Below, one piece after another: positions 33,998 to 45,017 of a stretch of 64,000 bases of DNA. Location: NCBI RefSeq assembly GCF_004011695.2, contig NC_082405.1, positions 1,922,001-1,986,000 of the forward strand. The letters are read 5' to 3'. Positions within the stretch are counted from its first letter, which is position 1. Every line of letters starts with the position of its first letter. Origin of the DNA: Ascochyta rabiei (Eukaryota; Ascomycota; Dothideomycetes; Pleosporales; Didymellaceae). The notes under the pieces were generated by a model, which saw only the letters and a list, made by a program, of their open reading frames with translations, searched no databases and had not been told where the DNA came from. A program made the translations under genes and the position numbers.

Positions 33998-34703
33998 CTC
34001 GGTCTCGCTGTTGTACAGTAGAGCGGATGGCTGTCATTGGCGGAGAGACTCGGCCCGTTTCTTCTCCTATCTCTCGCGTCGGTATTGTACGTCTTGTATA
34101 GCGTTGTCAGGCATATTCACGTAGTTTTAAAGACGGTCCGATTCTCGGACTAGGATGTAATCAGTACTATAGCGCAATACGATTTTCAAGAAGAAAACTC
34201 GATACATCTTACTCATCCTGTCTTGCTTTCATATACGCGTTTCTTCATTCTTCTAACCTTGGATACCCTTTTTCCATTCCCCCAGGCTACCGCCCTCCCA
34301 TTTACACCACCCGTCCAGATCCTCGAAATATGCAAAGAGATTATGTAGGGTATATGTCGATGTCGATGTCGATGTCGATGCCAATGCTCATGCTAACGAT
34401 GTGCTATGCTATGCTATGCCATGCCATGCTATGCGGAACGCCAGATGCGTGCCAGGGTCCAAAGAAAAGAAACGCAAATGGCAGAAGAAAGGAAAAAAGG
34501 TGGGCATCGGGGGGTATTTCGTGGTACTCGTGCTTGGTAAAAGGGGGGGAAGGGGAAGGGGGGTTGCGACAATGCTCCAACGCTATGCAGTGAAATGAGA
34601 TTTGGTGGACGGGGAGGGATGGGAGAGTGGGTTGCCAACGCAGCGCGGAACGCCATGCTAGACGCGGAGTGACGGACGGTGGAAGACGGGTTGAAGAGAC
34701 GGT
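33998..34703. other. Intergenic between convergent genes; short repeats and G-rich tract
   Basis: 706 bases between the stops of VTC4 (+) and the patatin gene (-). It holds a gatgtc hexamer run (about 34355-34380), a tatgc/catgc pentamer run (about 34402-34436), and a G-rich tract at 34543-34563 (runs of 7, 4 and 6 G split by AA) that could fold as a quadruplex. No gene is supported. Confidence 0.6.
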
Positions 34704-36669
34704 TCACGCGCGTCCCGGCGTGGCGGGCCGCGACTTGGATCGCGAGGCCTTCCGGCTGGTGCGCGGCGGGATGTGGATGGCGGAGTCTTCGTCTCTCAGC
34801 TCGCCAGTCAGCCACTGGCCCATGTGCGTCTGCCAGCGCTTGAGGTTATCGTTTTTGGTTTCCTCGCGCAGGCGGCGGTGGCGCACGAGGCGCTCTGCAA
34901 TCTGCTGGAGCACGATTTTGGGAGGCTGGTACTCCCTGACGCCGTCCAATGTCTCGACGTTATCGCGGTTCATGTAGTCGCCTGTCGCTTTTTCCATACG
35001 CGAGAGCGTCTTGCCGCCTGTGACTACTTTCTCTTCGCCTGTCTGCAGGTTGAGCCATGGCCCCTTTTCCCAGTTGTCGAGCGCAAGGCCATCCATTCCT
35101 TGGTCGACGTTCATGCGCTTGTACCATCGGTGCTCTCCCTTGGCGATGGAGCGCATTGTCTTGTGTCGCGCCTCACCTTCGGTGTATTTGATCAAGACGT
35201 TTTTGAAGACTGCAAACTTCTCGCTCCATTTCTGCAAGAGAGGTATTTTCCCAAGAGGTCCGGGCCAGACTGCAGCGAATCCGTCGTTGTTGCTGTTTGG
35301 GCGTCCAGTCCCAATGGACAAGAGCAATGCTGGTTCGTGTTCGTCTCCTCTTAGTGATGCGTGCTCGCTATATGCTGCGTACGAAGGGTTGTTCTCGCGA
35401 ATGCCACCATCTTTGAAGCCCTTCCTGCCGCGCTTTTTACCAAGGTCTGCGACGAGCATGTCAAAGTAAAACGGTGCTGCTGATGTTGCCCTGGTCACTT
35501 GCCATATTTTCAGCTTGTCAGCACCCTCGTTGTACGGCCGCACCCAGGGCGGGAGAATGTCTTGGTCGTAGCGGTGATTGTAGGAGCGGAGTAGATAGGC
35601 CTCGTCGATCTGGCCGTTGTGTGTTGCCGTGAGGCAGATTCTATACAAGTTAGCCGCGGTGGTCAGGAAGGGGTTTTGGCTCCCAGCTTGGAGGTGCTTG
35701 GTGTTGATTCGCGTGGCCAGCAGCTGGTGAGAGGCTAGCGTAGAGGTCCTCAGGACCAGCTCGCACCCGTGACAGAAAACATCAAGCCATCTTGGAGTCG
35801 ACAGAGAAGCAGCAACTTACGATTGGCATATCCTGTCCACTGGCTGGATCGGGGCGTCCGTGTATGAGCTTTTGAATGTCGAGCTGCTGTTCACGGTGGA
35901 GGCCGCGGAGAGACGCGACGGCTCCTCATCGACGGGGTCCCAGTCCCACGGGTGCCAGTCCTTGCCGTCGCAGTTTGGATGGAGCTTGCAGTATTGGCCA
36001 ACAATCTCGCATACTGCCTTCTCGAGCGGTTTGTGGTGATACTTGGTCGCCAAAGGCAGAGTATTCCGTCGATGACCAAAGAGCTCGTGGCCGACGCGTC
36101 GATAGATCTCCAGGCATTGTGGTACGGTCATGCGCAGTCGCGCTAGCATGACTGAGATGAGGCCGCCTGTGCTAGTGCCGTACATGTAATCGAAGTAGTG
36201 ACATGGCAGCAACGCATCCTCGTCGAACTCCCTGCGGTTGCTGCCAGGCACGGGTCCCTCTTCCTCTTGTAGTCGCCGTTCACATTGCGCGACCTCGTGC
36301 ATGAGCCGTTGAATGATGATTAGGCTAGAGTAGCCCCGTATCCCTCCGCCATCTGCAGTTGGTGCTGTTAGCGTTCCCTACTCGGACCCAAGTTGTAAGT
36401 TGTTCGTGTTTGGCGCGTCACCGACAACGATGCGCTTCTCTACAGGGCTGCATAGTGTGCGCCAGGGTCCTTCACGTCTCGACGACTAAGCGCGACCACT
36501 TGCTCAAGAAAGACGTACCTAATGTGAGTATCAGGTCTTCCCAGCAGTTGTGCTTGTCGACGGCGCTTCTCCATGTTTCCCCAGTCTTATCCGCCATGGT
36601 CGCCGATGTGCCCGTGGTTCGGATGCTTAGCGGCCGCGATGGGGACTCTTGGGGGAGTTGTAGCGACAT
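34704..36669 (-). CDS. Patatin-like phospholipase
   Basis: Three exons on the minus strand, 36519-36669, 35821-36352 and 34704-35640, give 539 residues. The introns are long for this genome (166 and 180 bases) but have clean gtacgt/gtaagt donors, ctaac branch sites and cag/tag acceptors. The oxyanion loop is D51-GGGIRGYSS, the nucleophile S111 lies in YGTSTGGLIS, and the catalytic dyad aspartate is D305 in FKDGGIRENNP. Before it come ICLTATHNG and WQVTRATSAAPFYFD, typical of fungal patatin proteins. The C-terminus is basic (SRKASRSKSRPATPGR). It should hydrolyse acyl chains from phospholipids or other lipids in the cytosol or at membranes; the substrate cannot be read from sequence. An alternative 30-base intron is discussed in the findings. 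Confidence 0.9.
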
Positions 36670-37998
36670 GATGGCGAGGCTGCTTGCCGGCGCTATGTAG
36701 GGCGGTCTGCTTGGTGGTAAGGGCAGATTCCAGGAATGGGGGTCAGATATGCGCGCGCCGCTGTCCGGTGGCAGAGGGATGCGCGCTGGTAATTAAGGAC
36801 AGGACCACAAGGAGCCTCATGAGCAGCTGCGCGCACCCCCGGATCTAACGTGGTAGTGGGCGGAAGCGTATCAGCCACTCCCGCTTGAATAGTCCAGTGC
36901 AGGGGTGGGCGCGCCTGATCTGCCCTCTGGGATTCTGTGCGACTGCACTGCCTTGAACGTTCCTGTTTTGACAGTGGTGGACTATCAGATGGCGTTTGGG
37001 CGCTCGTCTAGCGAGCTGGTCACTCTGGAGAAGCTCTCGCCGTGTACACGGGCTGCCAGAACCGGTGCAGCAGCCGTGGGCAGGGGCATGGCATCCCTTC
37101 TGCCGCTGACCATGGACAGCTGCCTGGGGTGCTGGCTAGCTGCATGGCTGCCGCCCTGATGGAGAGAAGATGGGCAGACGCCGTGAGAGGACCGGCAGCA
37201 GCCAGCATCACTTGCGCGACGCCGTCCAGGTGATTGATTTTGGCCGCGTCTTTGCCCTGTAGCCAGCCAAGCGAGTGCTCGCAGCTGCTGGCTGGTTACA
37301 CCGACACCGCCGGCGGGAGTCACCCGGCCTGCGAGACCTGCGAGACCTGCGAGACCTGTTCCACTTTGGCCGAACCCTTCTTTTTCTTTGTCGAGAATGG
37401 AGCTGCTGCGATCTGGCGCGCTTCGACGTCTCACAGCGTCCACCGGCATTTGGATAGAGATTGCAAGCAAGCTGGTCGCTGATCAGTGATTACTCCAGCA
37501 GCTTCTGTCGCTGCGCAACGCTTGCAACCAGTCACATGGCTGTCACGTCAAGCCGTCACGTCAAGCTGTCACGTCAGGCGCAAGCACTGCTGCTGAGCCT
37601 CGTCTTCTTCACCATGGCATAAGAAGAGGCAAGCAGACCAGGGAGGGTCCAATCACGGCTCCACCAGACGCCGCCGCCGCCTCTCACCAATCACAGACGG
37701 ACCGGCGCCGGTCGCAGCCACTCGTTGGCTCCCCTGCAATCCAGCCCCCGAGCACAGAGCAGAGGCGCAGTCGTTGTGACGCAAGTCCGCTACCGTTCCC
37801 TCCAGCACCCAGCCACCAGCACAGACCGCTCACTCCACCGACCTTCACTTCGGCTCCAACATCTGCTGATCACGCTCCCCACCTATACAAAGCACCGAGC
37901 CCACGGTCCTCCTTGTAGAACCACAACGCCCAACTCCAACAGCCCTATTCACCCACCGCCGGTCTCAGCCCCGTCTACTCGGCTTTCATCCCCTCTTT
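36670..37998. other. Divergent intergenic region (patatin / unknown small gene)
   Basis: 1.3 kb between two start codons. It holds a 9-base tandem repeat (gcgagacct, three copies, about 37330-37358), three evenly spaced gtcacgtca motifs (37542-37576, listed separately) and CCAAT-type sequences near 37645-37690. The GC-rich segment 36700-37240 has overlapping frames without motifs. Confidence 0.6.
37542..37576. promoter_or_regulatory. Three 13-base-spaced gtcacgtca (TGACGTGAC) motifs
   Basis: Copies at 37542-37550, 37555-37563 and 37568-37576, in exact 13-base register with aagc/tg spacers. The reverse strand reads TGACGTGAC, close to the ATF/CREB-type bZIP site TGACGTCA. They lie 420-460 bases upstream of the small gene at 37999 and about 870 bases from the patatin start. 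Confidence 0.6.
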
Positions 37999-38557
37999 AT
38001 GCAGCAAAGCATGACCTTCAAATCGACGTCCACATCGGGCACCACGTCCAGCAAGGCCAGCAGCCTCTTCGATCTCGATGAGAATAGCAACAAGTCGATC
38101 CTGGTTTACAAGTACCGTTCGGACGCCAAAGGCCTAGAATCCACCACCGAGGGAGCTCTCTGTGCTGAGCTCGACAAGCGTGAGTTGCCTAGATCGGTCC
38201 TCTGCTCGGCTTGCTGGCCTTGTCTAACATGCCATAACAACAGACCCCAGCTTGCCCTTCATGCGCGTCACCAGGAAACCCATCCCGCGTGGTGCCAGTC
38301 GTATGGACATCTACCAGGAGGATCTGTACCTGCCTGAGGAGCGAGACCAGTACGCTGACAAGATCTCGCCCAAGTCCTCCGTCGCCAACGTCGGCCTGCC
38401 CACCATGGCCAAGTGGAAGCACATGGTCATGGGCAGCTACGACGATCTGTACATTGTCTTCCAGACACACACGCTCACCCCCGAGTCCTCCAAGAACAAC
38501 TCCCCCGAGTCATCGCAGCACGTGACTCCCGCAGGGACCTTCCCTTTGGAGAGGTAG
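37999..38557 (+). CDS. Small protein of unknown function
   Basis: Two exons, 37999-38179 and 38244-38557, joined across a 64-base intron (gtgagt...aacaacag; branch tctaac), give 164 residues. I do not recognise a family. The N-terminus is Ser/Thr-rich (MTFKSTSTSGTTSSKASSLFDLDE), the middle is charged with a KYRSDAKGLESTTEGALCAELDK stretch in parts, followed by HPSLPFMRVTRKPIPRGASR, YLPEERDQYADKISP and a hydrophobic-aromatic end (WKHMVMGSYDDLYIVFQTH). There is no signal peptide or membrane span. Clean splice signals and even codon use argue that it is real. The start may be the second Met at 38011. Upstream lie three bZIP-like sites. Probably a lineage-restricted cytosolic or nuclear protein. 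Confidence 0.7.
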
Positions 38558-39624
38558 TTGCATCTCGGCGATATAGGCCGATGGCGGTAGGGCTGGAACG
38601 CCTGCTCTGTTCGGGACGCGGCACTGAAGCCGCACTGAAGCTGTCTTACCTCCCTTTGACGGCGCACTCGACGCCTGACAGCCTCCGTGGGGTCATGCAT
38701 AGCTGTCGATGAGCCTGGACTGTCGAGCCCGGACTGTCGGCGCCCCCAGCCGTCGCCACTGCACTTATCCCTCCTGCACCCTTTCCCTTCCCCTTGTATA
38801 CGTTTCTGTCACTACAAGCATCGATACCCGAGCATGTCTCACAAGCAGCGGCGCTGGACGGAGTTGATGGTCTTTCTTTCTTTTCCTCTTGCGTCCATTC
38901 AACCATTGAGGATACGCTTCTTTTCATTGGGGACACGCTTCTTTTCATCGAGGATACACTTCTCTTCACTGAGGACACGCTTCTTTTCATTGAGGATACA
39001 CTTCTCTTCACTGAAGATACGCTTCTTTTCATTGGGGACACTCTTCTTTTCATTGAGGATAGATACACTTCTCTTCACTGAGGACACGCTTCTTCTCACC
39101 GAGGAAACAAGCAAAAAGCGCATTCGGCGTAGCTTCTCCCCGGCACATTCCGAGCCAAGCTCGTCCATAGTCCACGAACCTCATAACTCTAGACTCCATT
39201 GCCGTCTTCTGAAGATCCAGGGCGCTTACGTGACTATTCTCTTCTTGTCTTGTCTCGTCTTGCTTTATCTTGTCTTGTCTTATTTCGTCTTGTCTGGTCT
39301 TGTCTGGCCCCGTCTAGTCTCAATCACGAACAAACAGTGGATATCGCATGCATGGCCCTTTTGACGGCGCTCTGCTTCCCAGAAACAATCCCGCTTCTGG
39401 TCCCCTCTGGATGTGCCGCGCTCTCACATCTGCACAGCCGCATAAAGGTTGCTTTGTATGCAGGAGGTTGCTGTGCTGGTTGGGTGTCTTTGAGGGATTG
39501 GGGTTTCGGGTGATGGTGGGAAGTGAGAGCTCTATCGAGGAAAGACAGGGCAGAGAATTACTATTCCGCCTGCTACTCGCCCCCAAATAATCCCGAGGAC
39601 TCGCCCCCAAACAACCCCGAGAAC
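38558..39624. other. Intergenic between convergent genes; minisatellite and CTTGT repeats
   Basis: 1.07 kb between the small unknown gene (+) and ALG1 (-). It holds the 21-base minisatellite (38908-39100) and, at about 39238-39310, an imperfect pentamer array of cttgt type. Long open frames here in several frames follow from the repeat period being a multiple of three. Confidence 0.75.
38908..39100. repeat. 21-base minisatellite, nine copies
   Basis: Units begin gaggatac or gaggacac and continue cttcttttcatt or cttctcttcact. Unit starts are 38908, 38929, 38950, 38971, 38992, 39013, 39034, 39055 and 39080. The eighth unit carries a 4-base insertion (gata/agat), which breaks the reading frame. 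Two unit types partly alternate, which suggests growth by doubling of a 42-base pair. Confidence 0.9.
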
Positions 39625-41150
39625 TCAGTCCACCAACCTGAACAGCTTCCCGCCAACGCGATCCCACTCGCCGTCCCACCTGTTCTCGCTCTCCCTGCGC
39701 GCGCCCTGCTTCAGCGTCTGCAGCAGCCCGGCCTGGTCGCCGAACAAAGCCAGAAGCTGGTCGGCCAGCTGCTGCGAGCTCTCGAACCCTTTGCCATTGA
39801 CGTTCTCCTGGACTAGCTCGGGCCAGGCTTCGAACTTGCCCCAGCCTACGACTGGTAGGCCCGCGCCGAACATGTCGACGACCTTCATGGGTAGATCGAC
39901 GCCGGAGGAGGACGTGTGGAGCGAGACGCCCAGGTCGGCGGCGGCGAGGAGCATGGCGTAGTCTGAGGTTGTGAGCCAGGCGGTTTGTATGACGACGTTT
40001 AGTAGCTTCTTTTCCTGGTTCAGGGCGCGGATCTTGGAGAGGTAGTGTTCCTTCTGTGGTCCCTTGCCGGTGATGATGGCTAAGATGTTGGGTAGATTGG
40101 TTTTCGCAGCCACTTGCGCGGAGTAGGTGCACAGTGCTTCGAGGAGGAGAGAGAAGTCCTCGTCTGCAGTCCAGGATGTTGAGCTGACTATCAGCTTCCA
40201 GGGTGTTTTGGTCGATGCGGTAAGGTCCTCGGCGTATTGTGCGGTCTCTGGGAGGCGGGAAAGGAACTCGGATCGCTCTTGGGAGTCGATGGGGCGGAAC
40301 ATTGGACCTGGACGGTCGTGAAGCGCTTGTGCTGTCACGCCATACGAGTCTTTTAGTACGCGGGCCATGGCGTGAGTGACGGTGAAGTGATGCTTTGCAG
40401 CCTTCGCGAATACTCTCTCATACAGAGCAGAAATCTTTACAAGTGGATGACTATTGCCGAGCTTGAGTGCCAGTATTGAGTAGCCAAAGTTGTGCCAGTC
40501 AATGACGAGTTCGGTGTTGCGAATGAGGCAGACAAGACTTGCTACAGCGAGAGTGGGTATCGAGGGAGGGTTCTGTACGAGCATCCATCGTCCAGGTTGC
40601 GAGCGGTAGCAGAGAGCGCGGTAAAGGCTTCTGACTTGCCAAAGGACTTTCAGAGGGGCCAGGATAGGAAACAGCAGCTTGCTGCTGGAACGAAGAAATG
40701 AAGGTGCTGGCACCAGTGGCACGACCTCGATCAACGGGCTGGACACGATATCCGGGTGTATCTCTGACTCTGCAATCATGTTAGGTTACAAAGGCTTGGT
40801 TCCAGCGTAACGAGCATACCCTGATAGCCGATCAGAAACACCCTGCCGCCGTGTTTGGCAATGCTCAGAGCATGGTATTGCATGCGGGGTGAGCGTCCAA
40901 TGTCTCCCAGGACGACAATCTGGGCCGTTCTGCCTTGCTTGAAGTCCAATGGATCCCTTCCATCCTTTCCATTCACCTTGACCTCCTTGCCCTCTTCATC
41001 GACCACCTTACGCGGCCTGTCCATGTACGGATCATACTGAGATGGCAGGGTCAGCAGAATGATGGTGAAGAGGGACGACAGCAGCAGTGCGAGGCCCAAG
41101 ACGATGTCAAATCCATGGCTGAACTTTTCCGAGAGCAGCGACTCGAACAT
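39625..41150 (-). CDS. ALG1: Chitobiosyldiphosphodolichol beta-1,4-mannosyltransferase
   Basis: Two exons, 40820-41150 and 39625-40769, with a 50-base intron (gtatgc...gattgcag) give 491 residues; the joint reads [14 protein letters not shown] luminal N-terminus and one membrane anchor ([23 protein letters not shown]) precede the GT-B glycosyltransferase. Landmarks are [55 protein letters not shown] and the sugar-nucleotide site [27 protein letters not shown]. Alg1 adds the first mannose from GDP-mannose to GlcNAc2-PP-dolichol on the cytosolic face of the ER, an essential step of N-glycosylation. The first ATG with the family N-terminus is at 41150. It is divergent from the zinc transporter, 432 bases apart. 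Confidence 0.96.
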
Positions 41151-41582
41151 GGTGGATTGTGGTGTCGTGACGTCTGGCCTGTAACGATGCAGCAGACGGT
41201 CACGTTGCAGGCGAGTGTCGCTTCGCAACGCCACGAGCCGGGATATGCAGGGCGGGGATTGCTAGCTGGGGTAGCACCAGATAGGGAAGGCGGTTAGATG
41301 CACGTCAAAGGTTGCGAACTTGGCCCCTGAATAACGGATGCGGCGCCGCTATCGAAACAGATAGAGGCGCCTGCAAACCACATTACGTTGCTGTCGTCGA
41401 CGACGCCCCACCTGTTCCATCCTTTGCCTTGTCCAGTACCTACCTTCCTCTTGCACCGCCGTTCGCTGGAGCGAGACCGATACGACACCCAGACGGCACT
41501 GTTGCCCTTTGCGTGCTCCGCCGAGACCGAGCCGCTTACAAGAGACACGGCGAGAACGGACTCCCGCACGCGGTGCTAGCAG
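41151..41582. promoter_or_regulatory. Divergent promoter region (ALG1 / MSC2-type transporter)
   Basis: 432 bases between the two start codons. It must hold both promoters. I see no clear TATA or zinc-response element by eye. Confidence 0.55.
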
Positions 41583-44500
41583 ATGGCGTCCACGTACGCG
41601 CTGCCTATTGCGCCCACCTCGCATTCTCACAGCCATGGACGCTCGCAGTCCCAATCGCAGTCCCAATCGCAGTCCCAATCGCAGTCCCAATCGCAGTCTC
41701 CATCCCAGTCCCAGTCCCAGTCTCCATCCCAGTCCCAGTCCCAGTCGCACTATTTCACCGCACCCTCGCCCAACCGAAGCGGCCGCCCCAAGGCCTTGTC
41801 ACCCGTAGAGGAAGGGAAGAACCCTACGTCAGGGCACCAACACCACAGACCAGACATGAGTGGGCAGCTGTATGGCGCGGTGCGTTCACCGTATGCCGAG
41901 TACAACAGCAATGCGCACAACCACAGCCACGGACACAGCCATTCTCACTCGCATGCCCACTCGAATTCGAATGGCTCCTCACACACGCTGGCTTCTTTTG
42001 CGAACGGCAGGCCGAATGGCAGACTTGGCGTAGACTCGCCGCAGACACCGAGGAAGAACGCAGCGGCTGCGAAGTACGGCCTGTTCTCGCCCGTACAAGA
42101 GTCCGCACCCGTGTTGCCGTCTTCGTAAGAATATTGTGGGATTGAGAGACGCCTCCCTGCTGACACCTTGGTAGCTCATGGCTGGACCTGCCCGAAGCAC
42201 TCACGGCACTGCTCATACCCCTGCCATATCTCCTCGCCACAGTAGCGTACCCCAATGCTGCACGAAAGCTACCTACGACACGATCAGAAGCCGTTGTGGA
42301 AAGCGAGCCAGCACTTCAAGTTGACACTGCTACGAACGACGCACACCTCCTCCACGCCCTCTTCCTCACATCAGCGACACTGCTCGCAGTCGGACTCACT
42401 GCACGAGTTCGGTCGGGCTTGGATCAGCCGCTTGATAGGCGGAAGGCTGATAGCTCAAGGAGCATAGCTGCAGCATTGCGAGATGGTGCTGGCCTCAGAC
42501 AGAGTCTTACAAACGTCTCTGGTGTCTTGCTACCGTTCTACGCGGCTATGCAGATAGGTGGCGCGAAAACAGCTCTAGTTCTCTTGACTGCCGTTGCTGC
42601 GGGACTTGGTGCCACGGACCAGAGACCTGGAAAGCACACGCGCTGGGATGATCTGAAAAGAACTCTGCGAACTCGAAGGACGACGGTCGCAGTCTTGCTC
42701 ATTGGGGTGATTGTGGATGTCACCCTCTGGGGCCATCCGGCATGCGCCTTGTTTGGCTACAGTGCTTTGTTCACGTCGATATTCGCAGCTCCTCCGCCGC
42801 TACCCACAGCCGGCTGGTTGTTGGTCACTGGCAACCAGACCCAGGATTCGTACACAAGCAAAGGATCCTCGCGAGCCTCTTTGCCGAAGCCATCCTCGCC
42901 ACTGATCAGCACGTCAGAAGACACGCTCCTAACCTGCGTATCTGGTGTTGGCTTGATGGCCATCACTCTCCTGTTGTCGTTTTTTACTTCTCCAACTACA
43001 TCTTTCTCACCACATACTATCGTTTTCACAGCATCGTCGGTTGCATCGGCGACGGCGCTTGTATTCTTCTCGCTTCCCGCGGCCCTGCGAAGTCACCGGT
43101 ACGTCGGGCTGCACCTCGGTGGTCTGCTCGTTATCGCTTTTACTGGATGGCAATATCTGCATGATTGGCATCACACGGTCTTCACCGCACTGAGTTACAC
43201 GCTCTATGCTTGCGGTATTGTGTGGGATACTCGCTCTTCTCACGCACACTCGTATGCTCACGACCATGCACGTGCGGATCACGGCCACTCGCACGATCAC
43301 AAGCATGAACACCATCTCCATGCAAACCCGTCACGAATCTCAGCGTTTCTTATCGCGCGTACGACACCAGGCTCCATTATCCACAGCGTCATGATTGAGC
43401 GGGACTCTCGACGTATTGCATATTTTGGAGTCCTGAACTTGAGTTTCATGGTCGTCCAGTTCTTTTACGGCTTCGTTAGCGGGTCTCTGGGTCTGCTCAC
43501 CGACAGTATTCATATGCTGTTCGATTGCGCTGGTCTCGCTGTGGGCTTAGCAGCGGCAGTCATGAGTAAATGGCGTCCCAATGCTCGCTTTCCGTACGGT
43601 TATGGAAAGATCGATACCTTGTCTGGTTTCGCTAATGGTGTATTTCTTCTGTGGGTCTCTCAAACGCCGTAGGCTGAATTCCTGCTAATGGAACCTAGCC
43701 TTGTCAGTTTGGAAATCATTTTCGATGCGTTCGAACGCTTGTGGGAAGGCCATGAGCTGCACCGACTGAACGAGCTACTCATTGTTAGTATCCTAGGCTT
43801 CCTTGTCAATATTGTAGGCCTCACAGCCTTTGGACACGCACACCACGGACATGGACATTCTCACGACCATGGAGATCACGACCACGGCCACGGCCATTCG
43901 CACGACAACGAGAACATGCAGGGTATATTTCTGCACATCCTCGCCGATGCCCTCGGCTCTGTAGCCGTCATCATCTCCACATTACTCACCAAGTACTACG
44001 GCTGGTCCGGCTGGGATCCCATCGCATCGTGCATCATCGCCATTCTCATCTTCCTGTCTGCAATCCCACTCGTCAAGAGTTCCGGCATGCGCCTGATGCT
44101 GTCCCTTCCAACCGACGCAGAATACGGCGTACGCAACACGTTGCAGGAGCTTAGCTCGCTGCGAGGCGTCGTAGGCTACACGGTTCCCAAGTTCTGGCTG
44201 GAAGACGAGGGCGCCGCGCACGCCGAGGCCCACGCGAAAGAGCATGAACATGAGCACGGGCACGGGGGTTGCAGCGACGGACACGACCATGACCACAGCC
44301 ACGCACACGGACACGAGCACAAGCACTCTGGACACGACCACGACCATGATCATGACCACGCGCATTCGCATTCTCATTCGCTATCGAACGGACACGCACA
44401 CGCACATACACACGACCACGACCACGACCACAGCCACGACCACAGCCACGCTCCAGGAAAGCAGCGGATCCTCGGCGTCATGCACATCATCGCGTCGCAG

Positions 44501-44632
44501 GCCGCGGATCTCGAAGACGTCCGCGAGCGCACGATCCAGTTCCTCAAGGGCCGCAACATGGACGTTGTGGTGCATGTGGAGAGGGAGGGCGACGGGCGCT
44601 GTTGGTGCGGCGGTGGGAACAAGACGAGCTGA
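41583..44632 (+). CDS. MSC2: Cation diffusion facilitator, Msc2/ZnT5-like zinc transporter
   Basis: Three exons, 41583-42124, 42175-43650 and 43699-44632 (introns 50 and 48 bases), give 983 residues. The N-terminal ~60 residues are a Ser-Gln repeat (SQSQSQ...), then His-rich stretches (HNHSHGHSHSHSHAH). A first membrane half with several spans is followed by a His-rich loop (HAHSYAHDHARADHGHSHDH in part). The CDF core starts at RRIAYFGVLNLSFMVVQFFYG and has the paired zinc sites H-x3-D in LLTDSIHMLFD and in LHILADALGS. A third His/Asp-rich loop of ~90 residues precedes the cytosolic tail. This double-length layout is that of Msc2/ZnT5, which loads zinc into the ER or Golgi as a partner of a shorter CDF protein. 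Stop TGA lies at the first unit of a gagct repeat. Confidence 0.9.
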
Positions 44633-45017
44633 GCTGAGCTGAGCTGAGCTGTACTGTGCTAGGCTAGGCTAGGCTAGGCTACTTGCGTATATATACATAT
44701 GGCCTTGATGTACAGTTATTCTCCACCTTCTTGTATAGCGTTCAGCATGCGGGTGTCGTGTTGCAAGGGTTTTGTAGCGGAGGTGTGCAGTACATAGATA
44801 AGGACGTATGGAAGGGAGATTCACCTGTTCACAGATTGCGAGATGGCGGGTTGTCAAGATGAAGATGAAGATGAAGATGAAGATGAAGATGAAGATGCAG
44901 ACAATGACTTGTTGGTGTCTGGCAGTATGTGTGCGTTATGGTTCAACGCCGTGTGCTATGCTTACACCCGAATGTACATGTCAAGAATACGCCCTACTAT
45001 ACAGCCTGCCCCCGCGC
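44633..45017. other. Intergenic between convergent genes; short tandem repeats
   Basis: 385 bases. Pentamer runs gagct (about 44629-44650) and aggct (about 44660-44682), a tatatata stretch near 44690, and a gaagat hexamer run (44861-44896). No gene is supported. Confidence 0.75.

Noticed and set aside
39238..39310. cttgt-rich array as a possible structured RNA
   Set aside because: No inverted pairing; it is a simple imperfect pentamer repeat.
38687..39364. 225-codon ORF rich in SLRTRFFSLRIHF repeats
   Set aside because: A by-product of the 21-base minisatellite; a 4-base insertion in the array shows the frame is not kept.
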